A stretch of 64,000 bases of DNA, taken from JASJBU01 sp963790775 (GTDB lineage: Bacteria; Pseudomonadota; Gammaproteobacteria; Chromatiales; Chromatiaceae). The position numbers and the translations under genes are program-made. Where the stretch lies: positions 558,001 to 622,000 of the forward strand of contig CAWBPR010000005.1 of the NCBI GenBank assembly GCA_963790775.1, given 5' to 3'. Every line of letters starts with the position of its first letter. Position 1 is the first letter of the stretch. The notes under the pieces were generated by a model. It did not search any database. It was not told the DNA's origin and was given only the letters and a program-made list of their open reading frames with translations. Positions 9,720-17,989 of the stretch are shown piece by piece.

Positions 9720-10071
9720 GGCTGCGGTTGTTTGTAACTTACGGACTCTTCAAGGCTCTTCGGTTCGCTTGGTCCTGATACAGGCGCTGCATGCTTTCTG
9801 CTGCTCTGCGGAAGACAACACTGAAGCGCAGAAGTGCTGGTCTTCCGGGCCTTGTCTGTCGTTTCAAACCTCCTGTATTGATCTGGTTCGCGCCTGATGC
9901 GCTTTCCTTGCCCCTGCTGGTTAATGAGGAGCTGTGCGGCAGGTACGAAAGCGTTTGGAAAAATTGAAAATTTGAATCCACAGTGAGTTTTCAGGCGTAA
10001 CAATCATCAACGGTAAAAATAATCTTGCAAGTGTGGTTCTGACTTCCCGGCGCCCTGAGGAATAGATTGAA
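9720..10071. other. Gene-free stretch between CBS gene and arsS
   Basis: About 350 bases with no supported gene. Short open frames on both strands lack ribosome sites and family resemblance. GAGGA at the right end serves the downstream radical SAM gene. No terminator with a U-run was seen after the CBS gene. Confidence 0.4.
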
Positions 10072-11034
10072 ATGTTAGATACAGTCCATCATCTGCAGCC
10101 GACCAGTTTTCCTGCCATCAAACGATCAGAATTACAGATACTTCAGGTCAATCTGGGGTTTCGTTGTAATCTTTCCTGCGTGCATTGCCATGTCAATGCA
10201 GGCCCGAAGCGCACCGAGGAGATGTCCCGTGAAACGGTCGAAGATGTGCTGGCCTTTTTACAGAAGCACCATTTACAAACGCTGGACCTGACTGGAGGCG
10301 CGCCGGAACTGAATCCGCAGTTCCGCTATCTGGTGAAGCAGGCGAGAGCCGGCAATGTGCATGTTATCGATCGTTCCAATCTGACCATCCTGGAGGAGGA
10401 GGGACAGGAGGATCTGGCGGAATTCCTGGCTGAGCATCAGGTGGAGGTTGTGGCCTCTCTACCCTGTTATCTGGAAGAGAATGTAGACAGTCAGCGAGGC
10501 AAGGGCTCGTACGATGCCAGTATTGCCGGATTGAAGCGCCTCAATGCCCTGGGATATGGCCTGCCGGGCAGCAGGCTGCAGCTCAATCTGGTCTACAATC
10601 CACTTGGACCCTCATTGCCTCCGCCCCAGGAATCACTGCAGGCCGATTATAAGAAACAACTGGCGGAGCGCTTTGGCATCTCCTTCAATCAATTGTTCAC
10701 TATTACCAATATGCCGATACAGCGTTTTGGCAGCTATCTGCAGTCCAAGGGTGAATTCCATAATTATCTACAGCTGCTGCGCGATGCGCATCAACCTGAA
10801 AACCTGCAGTCTGTGATGTGCCGCCAATTGGTAAGCGTCGACTGGCAGGGTTATCTGTACGATTGCGATTTCAACCAGATGCTGAATATGCCCCTGGCTG
10901 ATGGCGCTGCGCAACGCCCGCATCTGCGGGATCTGCTGCTGAGTGATTTTACCGGACGCTCGATACAGGTGGCCGAGCACTGCTATGGATGCACCGCGGG
11001 ACAGGGCAGCAGTTGCGGGGGCGCGCTGGAGTGA
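10072..11034 (+). CDS. arsS: ArsS-type radical SAM protein (arsenosugar biosynthesis, Cys-rich C-terminus)
   Basis: Cys32, Cys36 and Cys39 in CNLSCVHC form the radical SAM CxxxCxxC site for the 4Fe-4S cluster, followed by DLTGGAPELN, a GGE-like SAM motif. A Cys-rich C-terminal domain ends HCYGCTAGQGSSCGGALE (Cys304, 307, 315). This order matches the rSAM/selenodomain family (TIGR04167) now called ArsS, which adds a 5'-deoxyadenosyl group to methylated arsenic. All C-terminal redox positions are Cys here; there is no in-frame TGA. GAGGA precedes the ATG. The next gene, 25 bases on, is the companion glycosyltransferase family. No arsM lies nearby. Confidence 0.85.
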   Translation: MLDTVHHLQPTSFPAIKRSELQILQVNLGFRCNLSCVHCHVNAGPKRTEEMSRETVEDVLAFLQKHHLQTLDLTGGAPELNPQFRYLVKQARAGNVHVIDRSNLTILEEEGQEDLAEFLAEHQVEVVASLPCYLEENVDSQRGKGSYDASIAGLKRLNALGYGLPGSRLQLNLVYNPLGPSLPPPQESLQADYKKQLAERFGISFNQLFTITNMPIQRFGSYLQSKGEFHNYLQLLRDAHQPENLQSVMCRQLVSVDWQGYLYDCDFNQMLNMPLADGAAQRPHLRDLLLSDFTGRSIQVAEHCYGCTAGQGSSCGGALE

Positions 11035-11059
11035 CCCGGGTCCCTGCTGATTTCCTATC

Positions 11060-11683
11060 ATGCTGTTCAAGCAAAGCGCGATCCTGATCTTTGCCAAGGC
11101 GCCGCTTGAAGGACAGGTCAAGACCCGCCTGATTCCTGCTCTGGGTGCGGAGGGCGCAACCAGACTCTATCGAAGACTGCTGGCGAATCTGGTAAACAGC
11201 CTGGTAGAGGAGCGGCTGGCGGCGATCGAGCTGTGGTGCGCGCCCGATGCAGCGCATCCGGATTTTCAGAAGATGCAGCAACTCCCCAGATTGACATTGC
11301 ATGAGCAGCTGGGGGGTGACCTGGGGGAGCGCATGGCCAATGCGGTGAATGATGCCAGGCAGCGCCATCAGCATCTCGTATTGCTCGGCGTCGATTGCCC
11401 CGCGCTGACCGTTGCCATGCTGCAGCAGGTTTTCAGCTGGCTGGCAGATGATGTGGATGCAGTGCTGGGACCTGCTGAAGATGGGGGATATGTGCTGCTG
11501 GGGCTGAATCGAACAACGGAATGTCTTTTTCAGGGCATACCCTGGGGTAGCGGGGCAGTTGCTGAAATGACGCGTCAGTGCATGCGCAAGCTGGAATGGA
11601 GCTGGCGGGAGTTACCTGAGCTGTGGGACCTTGACCGGCCGGAAGACCTGCTGCGCATGGCCGCGAATGAAAAGGTAATGTAG
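11060..11683 (+). CDS. TIGR04282-type glycosyltransferase (DUF2064), arsenosugar-associated
   Basis: The 207-residue product has a nucleotide-diphospho-sugar transferase fold: an N-terminal FAKAPLEGQVKTRLIP (family hallmark), a central GVDCPAL where an acidic metal site is expected, and PAEDGGYVLLGL. It follows arsS by 25 bases and is almost certainly co-transcribed. The family is found beside ArsS-type radical SAM proteins and is proposed to add a sugar to the deoxyadenosyl-arsenic intermediate. Start is ATG 11060; AGCAAAG-type signals upstream are weak, so translational coupling is possible. Confidence 0.85.
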   Translation: MLFKQSAILIFAKAPLEGQVKTRLIPALGAEGATRLYRRLLANLVNSLVEERLAAIELWCAPDAAHPDFQKMQQLPRLTLHEQLGGDLGERMANAVNDARQRHQHLVLLGVDCPALTVAMLQQVFSWLADDVDAVLGPAEDGGYVLLGLNRTTECLFQGIPWGSGAVAEMTRQCMRKLEWSWRELPELWDLDRPEDLLRMAANEKVM

Positions 11684-11725
11684 GGCTTTGGACAAATCAC
11701 TATTTCCGCAGACCTCACACGGTTC

Positions 11726-12475
11726 TTAACTTAACCCTAATGCCGCGTACTTTCTCTCTAGTTCCAGAATGATCTTTTTCAAGCGGTTACGTTCCTGCTG
11801 GCTGAGATCGATTAAGCGACCTCCAATACGGGTTTTTCCCCGATGTTGTATCTGTTGCGCAAATCGAATCTCCAGGCCAAAAAAGAAGGGTTGGTAACCG
11901 GGAATTTCAATCATACAGGTGCTGAGTTCCTCACCCTTATGCAAGGTTTCAAGGTTTATCAGGACTATCCCGATCCCATGGTGTGATAGATCGGATGCGT
12001 AGCCGCTGAATATTTCTTCATCCTCGAGTCCACGTTGCCCACGAAAAGATGTGGCGCTATTGAGTGGTACTCTGTGAATATTCCTCCGTTGGATATAGAT
12101 TACCGCCTTGGGTATGCCAACCTGGTAGTAGGCGATCTCGCCCTGTTTGAGTTTTGCAATTAACTCCAGATCAAACTCGACTTCGACCCCGTCTGAGCGG
12201 CCGGAGATGTGCATGACTCTGTGTTTCATGAAGAGCTTGTGGCCCTTGAGTGGCGTGATTTCATCCAAGGCCATGATGCCGGTTTTCGGATTTATTCCGA
12301 TAACCGCTGTACTGAAGGTTACTGGGTGTTTCTCGATTTTGGCTTCCAGTAGACAACGATCCTTTTTGAGTCTCTGCAGAATGCGCATGATCTGCTGCCT
12401 GTCTGTCAACCAGTTTGCGTGATCCACAGTGGATTCAGAATGGCCAAACAATCGATGAAATCTATTCAGAAGCAT
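11726..12475 (-). CDS. ycgR: YcgR-like PilZ-domain flagellar brake protein
   Basis: The 249-residue product has an N-terminal YcgR-type domain (about 15-120) and a C-terminal PilZ domain. The c-di-GMP site is visible as the Arg-rich RRNIHR (about 130-135) and DLSHHGIG (the D-x-S-x-x-G loop). The tail, LERKYAALG, is helical. Such proteins bind c-di-GMP and slow or steer the flagellar motor. It lies last in flgA-flgM-flgN-ycgR on the minus strand, 64 bases after flgN. A diguanylate cyclase behind a sigma28 promoter lies elsewhere in the window, giving a possible source of the ligand. Confidence 0.85.
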   Translation of the reverse strand: MLLNRFHRLFGHSESTVDHANWLTDRQQIMRILQRLKKDRCLLEAKIEKHPVTFSTAVIGINPKTGIMALDEITPLKGHKLFMKHRVMHISGRSDGVEVEFDLELIAKLKQGEIAYYQVGIPKAVIYIQRRNIHRVPLNSATSFRGQRGLEDEEIFSGYASDLSHHGIGIVLINLETLHKGEELSTCMIEIPGYQPFFFGLEIRFAQQIQHRGKTRIGGRLIDLSQQERNRLKKIILELERKYAALGLS

Positions 12476-12539
12476 TTGGTCGAGACAGCTAATAAGCTAA
12501 GTGTCAAGTAATCCTTAATAGTTAAGAGTTTGATGCTGA

Positions 12540-13025
12540 TTAAGCTCTTCCCAGGGATGTGGCTGTTTGGCTTGGACATGCTTCGCCGGATCGGCCATAG
12601 GTCCTTTGTTCCTGGGTGACACCGCGCAAAAGATTGAGGGTATTGGTGACCTGCTGTCGGCTTTGCACGAGCATGCTGCCATTGATTTCATTCTGTTTTC
12701 GACTGGCCTCCAGCAGTTGTTCAAACTCTTTCCACAGTTCTCTGATGGGGCTGTCAAGAGGTGAATTCTTAATGAAGCTCTCTATGCCTGCCCGGTCTGG
12801 AGAGATTTCCTGCTGCTGCAGAAACAGATTCTGCTGAATAACGGTAGTCTCCAGTTTCTCAATCTGCTGCTGTTTTATTTTGATGAGCCTTTCAAGTGGT
12901 TCGGGCGATGTATTCTGGAGTAACTCGTACTCTTCGGTGAGCAGTTCCAAGAGTACCTGGACCTGCTTGATTTCAGCCTGGAGAATAAGACAGAAAAGTT
13001 GATGTGGGGATGTGTTAGTTGGCAT
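12540..13025 (-). CDS. flgN: FlgN-family flagellar export chaperone
   Basis: A 161-residue, largely alpha-helical protein; residues about 15-75 contain LLELLTEEYELLQN and LIKIKQQQIEKLE, the long antiparallel helices typical of FlgN. It keeps the hook-filament junction proteins FlgK and FlgL unfolded before export; both are encoded in this locus. It lies 19 bases after flgM, the normal flgM-flgN order. The C-terminal 25 residues are polar and poorly conserved. Assignment rests on length, helix pattern and position. Confidence 0.85.
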   Translation of the reverse strand: MPTNTSPHQLFCLILQAEIKQVQVLLELLTEEYELLQNTSPEPLERLIKIKQQQIEKLETTVIQQNLFLQQQEISPDRAGIESFIKNSPLDSPIRELWKEFEQLLEASRKQNEINGSMLVQSRQQVTNTLNLLRGVTQEQRTYGRSGEACPSQTATSLGRA

Positions 13026-13044
13026 CTGCGCTATCCAAACATTT

Positions 13045-13356
13045 TTATGGCAGGGAGAGTTCCATCATCAGAAGCTTGTTGGCAGAGCTCTCGGGATCGA
13101 TCCGAAAGCTGCCGGTTGCCAGCTTTAGCTGAACCTCTTCGACCAGTTGCGCGTCAACCACAGACATCTGGGAGATCCGGTTCTCGAGTGCTTGCAACTG
13201 GGATGCAGTATTGGTGAGACTGACGGTGTCATCACTGCCGCCATGAGTCTGATGCAGGGATTGAGCGCCCGTGGCTTGATCGGTGCGATCGACTGAACTG
13301 CCGCCTCCGACACCTTTAAGGCTGCCACTGGACAGACTGCTGATTTTAACGGCCAT
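13045..13356 (-). CDS. flgM: Anti-sigma28 factor
   Basis: A 103-residue protein with a disordered Ser/Gly-rich N-terminus and the FlgM C-terminal helices: SLTNTASQLQALENRIS and VEEVQLKLATGSFRIDPES. FlgM holds FliA inactive until the hook is finished and it is exported. A sigma28 promoter (separate entry) lies about 35-60 bases upstream, so it is in the regulon of the sigma factor it inhibits, as in enterics. flgN follows. Confidence 0.9.
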   Translation of the reverse strand: MAVKISSLSSGSLKGVGGGSSVDRTDQATGAQSLHQTHGGSDDTVSLTNTASQLQALENRISQMSVVDAQLVEEVQLKLATGSFRIDPESSANKLLMMELSLP

Positions 13357-13388
13357 GATTCACCTTTGGTTGATATGCCCTGCAACTG

Positions 13389-13415
13389 GAATCGGCATCG
13401 TATGTGCTTACTTTA
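13389..13415 (-). promoter_or_regulatory. Sigma28 (FliA) promoter for flgM
   Basis: On the minus strand TAAAGTAA-N11-GCCGATTC matches the FliA consensus TAAAGTTT-N11-GCCGATAA at 12 of 16 positions with exact spacing. It lies just upstream of flgM, inside the flgA-flgM gap. Confidence 0.75.
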
Positions 13416-13434
13416 GGATTGAATGATCTTAATG

Positions 13435-14142
13435 TCATTCAATGCGAACCATCCCGGCAGACATGACTCTCGCCTCAAGAATCTTTTTTGAGGAGAGGTT
13501 CTGCACCGGAATCAGATCACCCGGATTGCCATTGCGTAACGCTTTGCCTTTCACGCGCACCTCGATACCGGAATGGCCTGCCTGAATGGTCACCATCTGT
13601 CCCCGGCTGATCGTCTTTTGTACAACCAACAGACTGGGAGTGACTGCCTGGTTGCGTCGCAGGTTGCGTTTGAGGGTTCTGCCGACGACTTCAGAAAGTG
13701 ATTCAAAATGCCCCCTCAGCAGGTGGTTGGTATCCTGGGTAACCAACTGGACATCATTCGCACGGATAGCCGCGCCGCGGCTCAGATCATGCCTGGCGAC
13801 CACCACCGGCACCTCAATGCCGACATTGGCTGTCACATAGAGCTTCCAGGGCTTTGGGGCGCTGCACTTCACTTCTACAGTGGTTTTACCCTGACTCCCG
13901 GTGTTGCTGGGGCTGAAGGTATCCAGCGGTAACTCGCAGCGCGTCAACTTGAGGCGGTGATCGAGAGGAGTGAGATCGATCTTCAGCACCCCGGAACTGT
14001 GGCTGTGCTCGTCAAGCAGGTGCTGCTCGACGGCTGCGAGGATATCTGAGTGAGGCTGATGCATTTCGTCCCCGGCCTGTCCATGGGCTAGGTAAGGGAT
14101 CATCAAGAGTAAAAATTGGGCTATGGATTTAACTGGCTTCAT
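13435..14142 (-). CDS. flgA: Flagellar P-ring assembly chaperone
   Basis: The 235-residue product has an N-terminal signal peptide (KSIAQFLLLMIPYLAHGQA) for the periplasm. The C-terminal SAF-type region contains VPVVVARHDLSRGAAIRAND and VVQKTISRGQMVTIQAG, both typical of FlgA. It escorts FlgI to form the P-ring around the rod. First gene of the minus-strand group flgA-flgM-flgN-ycgR, divergent from cheV. It is complete and of normal length. Confidence 0.92.
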   Translation of the reverse strand: MKPVKSIAQFLLLMIPYLAHGQAGDEMHQPHSDILAAVEQHLLDEHSHSSGVLKIDLTPLDHRLKLTRCELPLDTFSPSNTGSQGKTTVEVKCSAPKPWKLYVTANVGIEVPVVVARHDLSRGAAIRANDVQLVTQDTNHLLRGHFESLSEVVGRTLKRNLRRNQAVTPSLLVVQKTISRGQMVTIQAGHSGIEVRVKGKALRNGNPGDLIPVQNLSSKKILEARVMSAGMVRIE

Positions 14143-14306
14143 GAGTATCCGTCATTTTCTCGTCATTCCGGAATAGCATGGTTCCTTATCATGCCGTATA
14201 TTTACTGTACTGGCCGGATAGGGGAGCTGGCCTACTATATCCTTGTTTTTCAGCGGGTTGCGGCTATTCTCAGTCCCGTCACGAAACGTTGTATATCAGT
14301 TACAGG

Positions 14307-14336
14307 TTGTTAACTGGCTGTCTATAAAGTTAACAA
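14307..14336. repeat. Inverted repeat in the flgA-cheV divergent region
   Basis: TTGTTAAC (14307-14314) and GTTAACAA (14329-14336) are perfect complements separated by 14 bases. It could bind a regulator controlling both directions. No protein can be named. Confidence 0.35.
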
Positions 14337-14447
14337 GCAATAACTGATCCAACTGACATCACATGAGATAGGGCTTGATTAAAGATGGTTTTTGCACAGC
14401 CGCCACAATAATAAGGTGTGGCTTTGAGATCCTTGCGGGAGGGAATA

Positions 14448-15365
14448 ATGGCCGGCATGCTGGATGACATTGATATGCGAACACAGATGGCTGGCCAGAA
14501 CAGGCTGGAGATGCTGATGTTTCGTCTGCATGGCCGACAACTCTTCGGCATCAACGTGTTCAAAGTGAAAGAAGTTGTGCAGTGTCCTCCATTGACCGAG
14601 ATCCCAGGCTCCCATCCTGTGATTCGTGGCGTTGCCAGCCTCAGGGGGACGAACATCTCTATCATAGACCTATCACACGCGGTCGGTGGACCGAGAATAG
14701 GTAATCCTGCCGACTATTTTGTAATCATCACCGAATACAACCGCAGGATGCTTGGGTTTCTGGTGGGTTCAGTAGAACGCATTATCAACATGAACTGGGA
14801 TAGCATCCTGCCGCCTCCGGTTGGCTTGGGGCGCGCCGCATATATGACTGCCGTGACCAAGGTCGATGATCAACTGGTAGAGATCATCGATGTGGAGAAG
14901 GTCCTCAGCGAGGTTCTGGGCATTGATGAGACGATTACCCGATCAGTGGAAGTGCTTGGTAATCAACTGCAGGGCAAGAAGATCCTCGTCGTTGATGATT
15001 CGAGTGTGGCGCGCAAGCAGATATCCCGTGTATTGGAGGAGCTCGGCTTAGAGTTCATAACAATGAAGGACGGCGGTGAAGCACTCAGGCAGCTCGAAGA
15101 ATGGGCTGAAGAGGGTCGTGTCAGTGATTGGCTGGCTATGGTAATCTCCGATATCGAAATGCCGAAAATGGATGGTTATGCATTGGTTATGGCTATTCGT
15201 AAAAACCCGAAACTTGCTGATCTCTACATTATCCTGCACTCTTCATTGAGTGGGGTCTTCAATGAAACGATGGTGAAAAAGGTAGGCGCCAACCACTTTT
15301 TGCCAAAGTTCAATCCGGATGAACTGGTGGATATGGTGACCGAACACCTCAAGACCTTGGCATAA
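14448..15365 (+). CDS. cheV: Chemotaxis coupling/response-regulator protein CheV
   Basis: A 305-residue fusion of a CheW domain (about 15-155; LFGINVFKVKEVVQ ... VRGVASLRGTNISIIDLS-type core) and a receiver domain (about 170-305; KKILVVDDSSVARKQ, phospho-acceptor Asp in VISDIEMPKMDG, then LHSSLSG and the conserved Lys in FLPKF). It couples receptors to CheA and tunes the signal by phosphorylation. ATG 14448 is chosen over an in-frame start ten codons upstream because GGGAGGG lies a few bases before it. cheR follows 40 bases later, a common pairing beside flgA/flgM. Confidence 0.93.
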   Translation: MAGMLDDIDMRTQMAGQNRLEMLMFRLHGRQLFGINVFKVKEVVQCPPLTEIPGSHPVIRGVASLRGTNISIIDLSHAVGGPRIGNPADYFVIITEYNRRMLGFLVGSVERIINMNWDSILPPPVGLGRAAYMTAVTKVDDQLVEIIDVEKVLSEVLGIDETITRSVEVLGNQLQGKKILVVDDSSVARKQISRVLEELGLEFITMKDGGEALRQLEEWAEEGRVSDWLAMVISDIEMPKMDGYALVMAIRKNPKLADLYIILHSSLSGVFNETMVKKVGANHFLPKFNPDELVDMVTEHLKTLA

Positions 15366-15405
15366 ACCTTACGCTTAGATTTCAAGGATGCAATAAGTCG
15401 TAAAC

Positions 15406-16251
15406 ATGCAGTATCGCGCTACTACAGTCTCAATCAAACCGGCTGAATATCAGGAGTTTCAACAGTTTCTGCAACAGGCTTGCGGTATCTTGCTCGGCAG
15501 TGGCAAGGAATACCTGGTAACCAGTCGTCTGAATGGACTGATAGCCGAAACTGGAGCCGATGGCCTGGGTGGCTTGTTGGCGCGGTTGAAAAACCCGGCA
15601 ATGCGGGGGCTCAAAGTGCGGGTCATTGATGCGATGACCACCAACGAGACCTTCTGGTTTAGGGACGTCGGTCATTTTAATCTGCTCAAGGAGAAGATCC
15701 TCCCGGATCTGGAGAAGCAACCGGGAGGCTCGATACGCATCTGGTCGGCGGCTTGCTCAAGTGGTCAAGAGCCATACAACCTGAGCATGACGGTGGAAGA
15801 GTCAGCGAGTTCCACATGCTCAGGGTATAAGAGGCAGGTAGAAATCCTTGCTACGGATATCTCAACCAGGATGCTGGAGCAGGCTCGTGTGGGAGTCTAT
15901 TGTGGGATTGCCACCGATCGCGGCCTGAGCCCCGAACAAAGCAGACGTTTCTTTCTTCCCAAACAGGACTGTCTGGAGGTTCGTCCAGAGATCCGTCGTC
16001 GGGTCCACTTCAGGGAGCTCAATCTGACCAGTGGTTATGAAGGACTTGGACGTTTCGATATCATTTTTTGCCGAAATGTTCTGATCTACTTCTCGAATGA
16101 TCTGAAGCGGGATATCGTCAACCGCATGGCCCGCGCTTTAAATCCTGGGGGCTATCTCTTTCTTGGCTCGACCGAGTCCATCAATCAGCTCTCCGACAGG
16201 TTCGAGATGCAGGTTGGCGGTGGGTGCATCTCCTATCGCTTGAAAGACTGA
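15406..16251 (+). CDS. cheR: Chemoreceptor methyltransferase CheR
   Basis: The product methylates glutamates of chemoreceptors using S-adenosylmethionine to set adaptation. The 281-residue protein has the N-terminal CheR helical domain (about 10-75) with TTNETFWFRD, then the Rossmann methyltransferase with motif I WSAACSSGQEPYNLSM, the acidic ILATDIS, and FCRNVLIYF. Length matches the family. It follows cheV closely and precedes the sigma54-type promoter of flgB, so it probably ends the cheV-cheR unit. Confidence 0.95.
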   Translation: MQYRATTVSIKPAEYQEFQQFLQQACGILLGSGKEYLVTSRLNGLIAETGADGLGGLLARLKNPAMRGLKVRVIDAMTTNETFWFRDVGHFNLLKEKILPDLEKQPGGSIRIWSAACSSGQEPYNLSMTVEESASSTCSGYKRQVEILATDISTRMLEQARVGVYCGIATDRGLSPEQSRRFFLPKQDCLEVRPEIRRRVHFRELNLTSGYEGLGRFDIIFCRNVLIYFSNDLKRDIVNRMARALNPGGYLFLGSTESINQLSDRFEMQVGGGCISYRLKD

Positions 16252-16386
16252 CAATCTACCCGCATTGATTAAATAACCAGGTAAAGAATCTCTTTCCCGG
16301 CAAGCCTTGCCGAACAGCGGCAGACTGTTGCCGCTGGCTCCGCTTCATCCTCACTCTGGCAGTGTTAAATCCATAAACAGGCCGTC

Positions 16387-16402
16387 TGGCATGAATAGTG
16401 CG
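16387..16402 (+). promoter_or_regulatory. Sigma54 promoter for the flgB operon
   Basis: TGGCATG-AATA-GTGCG has GG and GC separated by exactly ten bases and differs from TGGCAYG-N4-TTGC at one position. It lies about 37 bases before the flgB start. Sigma54-dependent control by a FleQ/FlrC-type activator is expected in gammaproteobacteria; no such activator lies in the window. Confidence 0.8.
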
Positions 16403-16438
16403 TTGTTCTGAGGCAAATCGTTTGCTTTGGAGCATCAG

Positions 16439-16828
16439 ATGAATTTCGACGACGTCTTTGGTATCCACCCCCGGGCCTTGATGCTTCGCTCGCAGCGCGC
16501 GGAAGTGATTGCGGGCAATCTGGCCAATTCGGATACACCTGGCTATAAGGCCAGAGATTTCGATTTCCATAAAGTCCTCAATCAGGAAATCCAGGGCTCG
16601 GTGCGTGTGCGCACCACGAGTCAGCAGCATATCCAGCCGGATAATGGGCTGATTCCAGCAGCGCAGATGCTCTACCGGACCCCCATGCAACCCTCGTTGG
16701 ACGGCAATACCGTGGATACCGAGCAGGAGCATACCGCGTTTTCCTCCAATGCGATTGAGTATCAGGCCAGTCTTGGGTTTCTTAATGGCAAGATCAGTGG
16801 TCTGCGCAAGGCCATCAGAGGAGATTGA
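16439..16828 (+). CDS. flgB: Flagellar proximal rod protein FlgB
   Basis: A 129-residue rod protein with the N-terminal segment RSQRAEVIAGNLANSDTPGYKARD, the hallmark of axial proteins, and a C-terminal helix (SLGFLNGKISGLRKAIRGD) that packs in the rod core. ATG 16439 has TTGGAG just upstream; a TTG four codons earlier is disregarded. First gene of the rod-hook operon; flgC starts two bases after its stop. Confidence 0.95.
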   Translation: MNFDDVFGIHPRALMLRSQRAEVIAGNLANSDTPGYKARDFDFHKVLNQEIQGSVRVRTTSQQHIQPDNGLIPAAQMLYRTPMQPSLDGNTVDTEQEHTAFSSNAIEYQASLGFLNGKISGLRKAIRGD

Positions 16829-16830
16829 TA

Positions 16831-17244
16831 GTGTCCATGTTTAAGATTTTTGATACCGCCGCAACCGGCATGAGCGCGCAAAGTCTGCGTCTCAATCTGG
16901 TGGCGAGCAATATGGCGAATGCCGATTCGGTGAGCAGCAGTATCGATCAGACCTACCGCGCCCGCCAGCCAGTGTTCAAAGCCATGCTGGATCAGGCGAA
17001 TGCAGACGCACCGGCTGTCGGGGTAAAGATGGCCGGGGTGGTGGAGAGTCAGTCTCCATTGATCAAGGAATTTTCACCGGATCATCCATTGGCGGACGAG
17101 GAGGGTTATATCTTCCGACCGAATGTCAACATGATGGAGGAGATGGCGAATATGATGTCTGCCTCCCGTTCTTATCAGAACAATGTTGAGGTGGCCAGTG
17201 CCGCCAAGCAGTTGTTGATGGCCACCCTGCGCATGGGTCAGTAA
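16831..17244 (+). CDS. flgC: Flagellar proximal rod protein FlgC
   Basis: A 137-residue protein beginning FKIFDTAATGMSAQSLRLN with LVASNMANADSVSS, and ending RSYQNNVEVASAAKQLLMATLRMGQ, both diagnostic of FlgC. The start is GTG 16831 (VSMFKIFD), with GGAG seven bases before it inside the flgB end; this gives the usual FlgC length. It forms the rod with FlgB, FlgF and FlgG. Confidence 0.94.
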   Translation: MSMFKIFDTAATGMSAQSLRLNLVASNMANADSVSSSIDQTYRARQPVFKAMLDQANADAPAVGVKMAGVVESQSPLIKEFSPDHPLADEEGYIFRPNVNMMEEMANMMSASRSYQNNVEVASAAKQLLMATLRMGQ

Positions 17245-17251
17245 GGAGTAG

Positions 17252-17929
17252 ATGATGAATACGATCAACAACGACGCGGATATCTATACCAACCTGGGGT
17301 TGAGCACTGAGCAACAACAGCCGGCGCAGGATGAGGGTCTGAAACTCGACGACTTCATGAACCTGATGGTGACTGAATTGACCCATCAGGATCCCTTCAA
17401 ACCCATGGAAAACACCGAACTGGCGACGCAGATTTCGCAGTTCGCCACAGTGTCTGGAATCGACGAGCTGAACAGTTCCTTCAGCAACCTGAGCAGCACC
17501 ATCACCTCCGATCAGGCGCTGCAGGCGACCAACCTGGTGGGACATGATGTCCTGGTGGCGGGAAATGTCGGTACCTTAACCCAGGGTGGCGCACTGGGTG
17601 GCAGCGTTGAACTGCCCGCCGCCGCCGGCAATGTCAGGGTGCGGATTTCCGATGCCTCCGGCGCGCTGGTGCGTGAGCTGGAACTCGGGAGTCATGAAGA
17701 AGGGGCATTGGCATTCAGCTGGGATGGTTACAACGACAGTGGTGATTATATGCCTGCCGGGATCTACCAGGTTTCTGCGCTGGCCACCATGGATGACGTG
17801 GAGATGGCGCCCAATGTGCTGGTGGCTGCCGAGGTGGAGAGTGTCAGCTTGGGAGGTGCAGGCGGGGTGCGTCTCAACCTCGCCGGACTTGGTCAGGTAT
17901 CCATCAATGATGTCGCGCAGATTCAGTAA
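17252..17929 (+). CDS. flgD: Hook-capping protein FlgD
   Basis: A 225-residue scaffold that caps the growing hook. The N-terminal part has LDDFMNLMVTELTHQDPFKP and TELATQISQFATVSGIDELN, the conserved FlgD region; the C-terminal part (about 95-215) is the Ig/Tudor-like domain with FSWDGYNDSGDYMPAGIYQV. AAGGAG precedes the paired ATGs; the first is used. It is complete and precedes flgE. Confidence 0.95.
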   Translation: MMNTINNDADIYTNLGLSTEQQQPAQDEGLKLDDFMNLMVTELTHQDPFKPMENTELATQISQFATVSGIDELNSSFSNLSSTITSDQALQATNLVGHDVLVAGNVGTLTQGGALGGSVELPAAAGNVRVRISDASGALVRELELGSHEEGALAFSWDGYNDSGDYMPAGIYQVSALATMDDVEMAPNVLVAAEVESVSLGGAGGVRLNLAGLGQVSINDVAQIQ

Positions 17930-17989
17930 AGCGTAACTGTATTCATTCGATTTAAGTTAGATCGCAAAAGATCAGACAGGAGAACAAAC

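Noticed and set aside
14321..14350. TAAAGTTA upstream of cheV as a sigma28 promoter
   Set aside because: No GCCGATAA-like box at 11 bases downstream.
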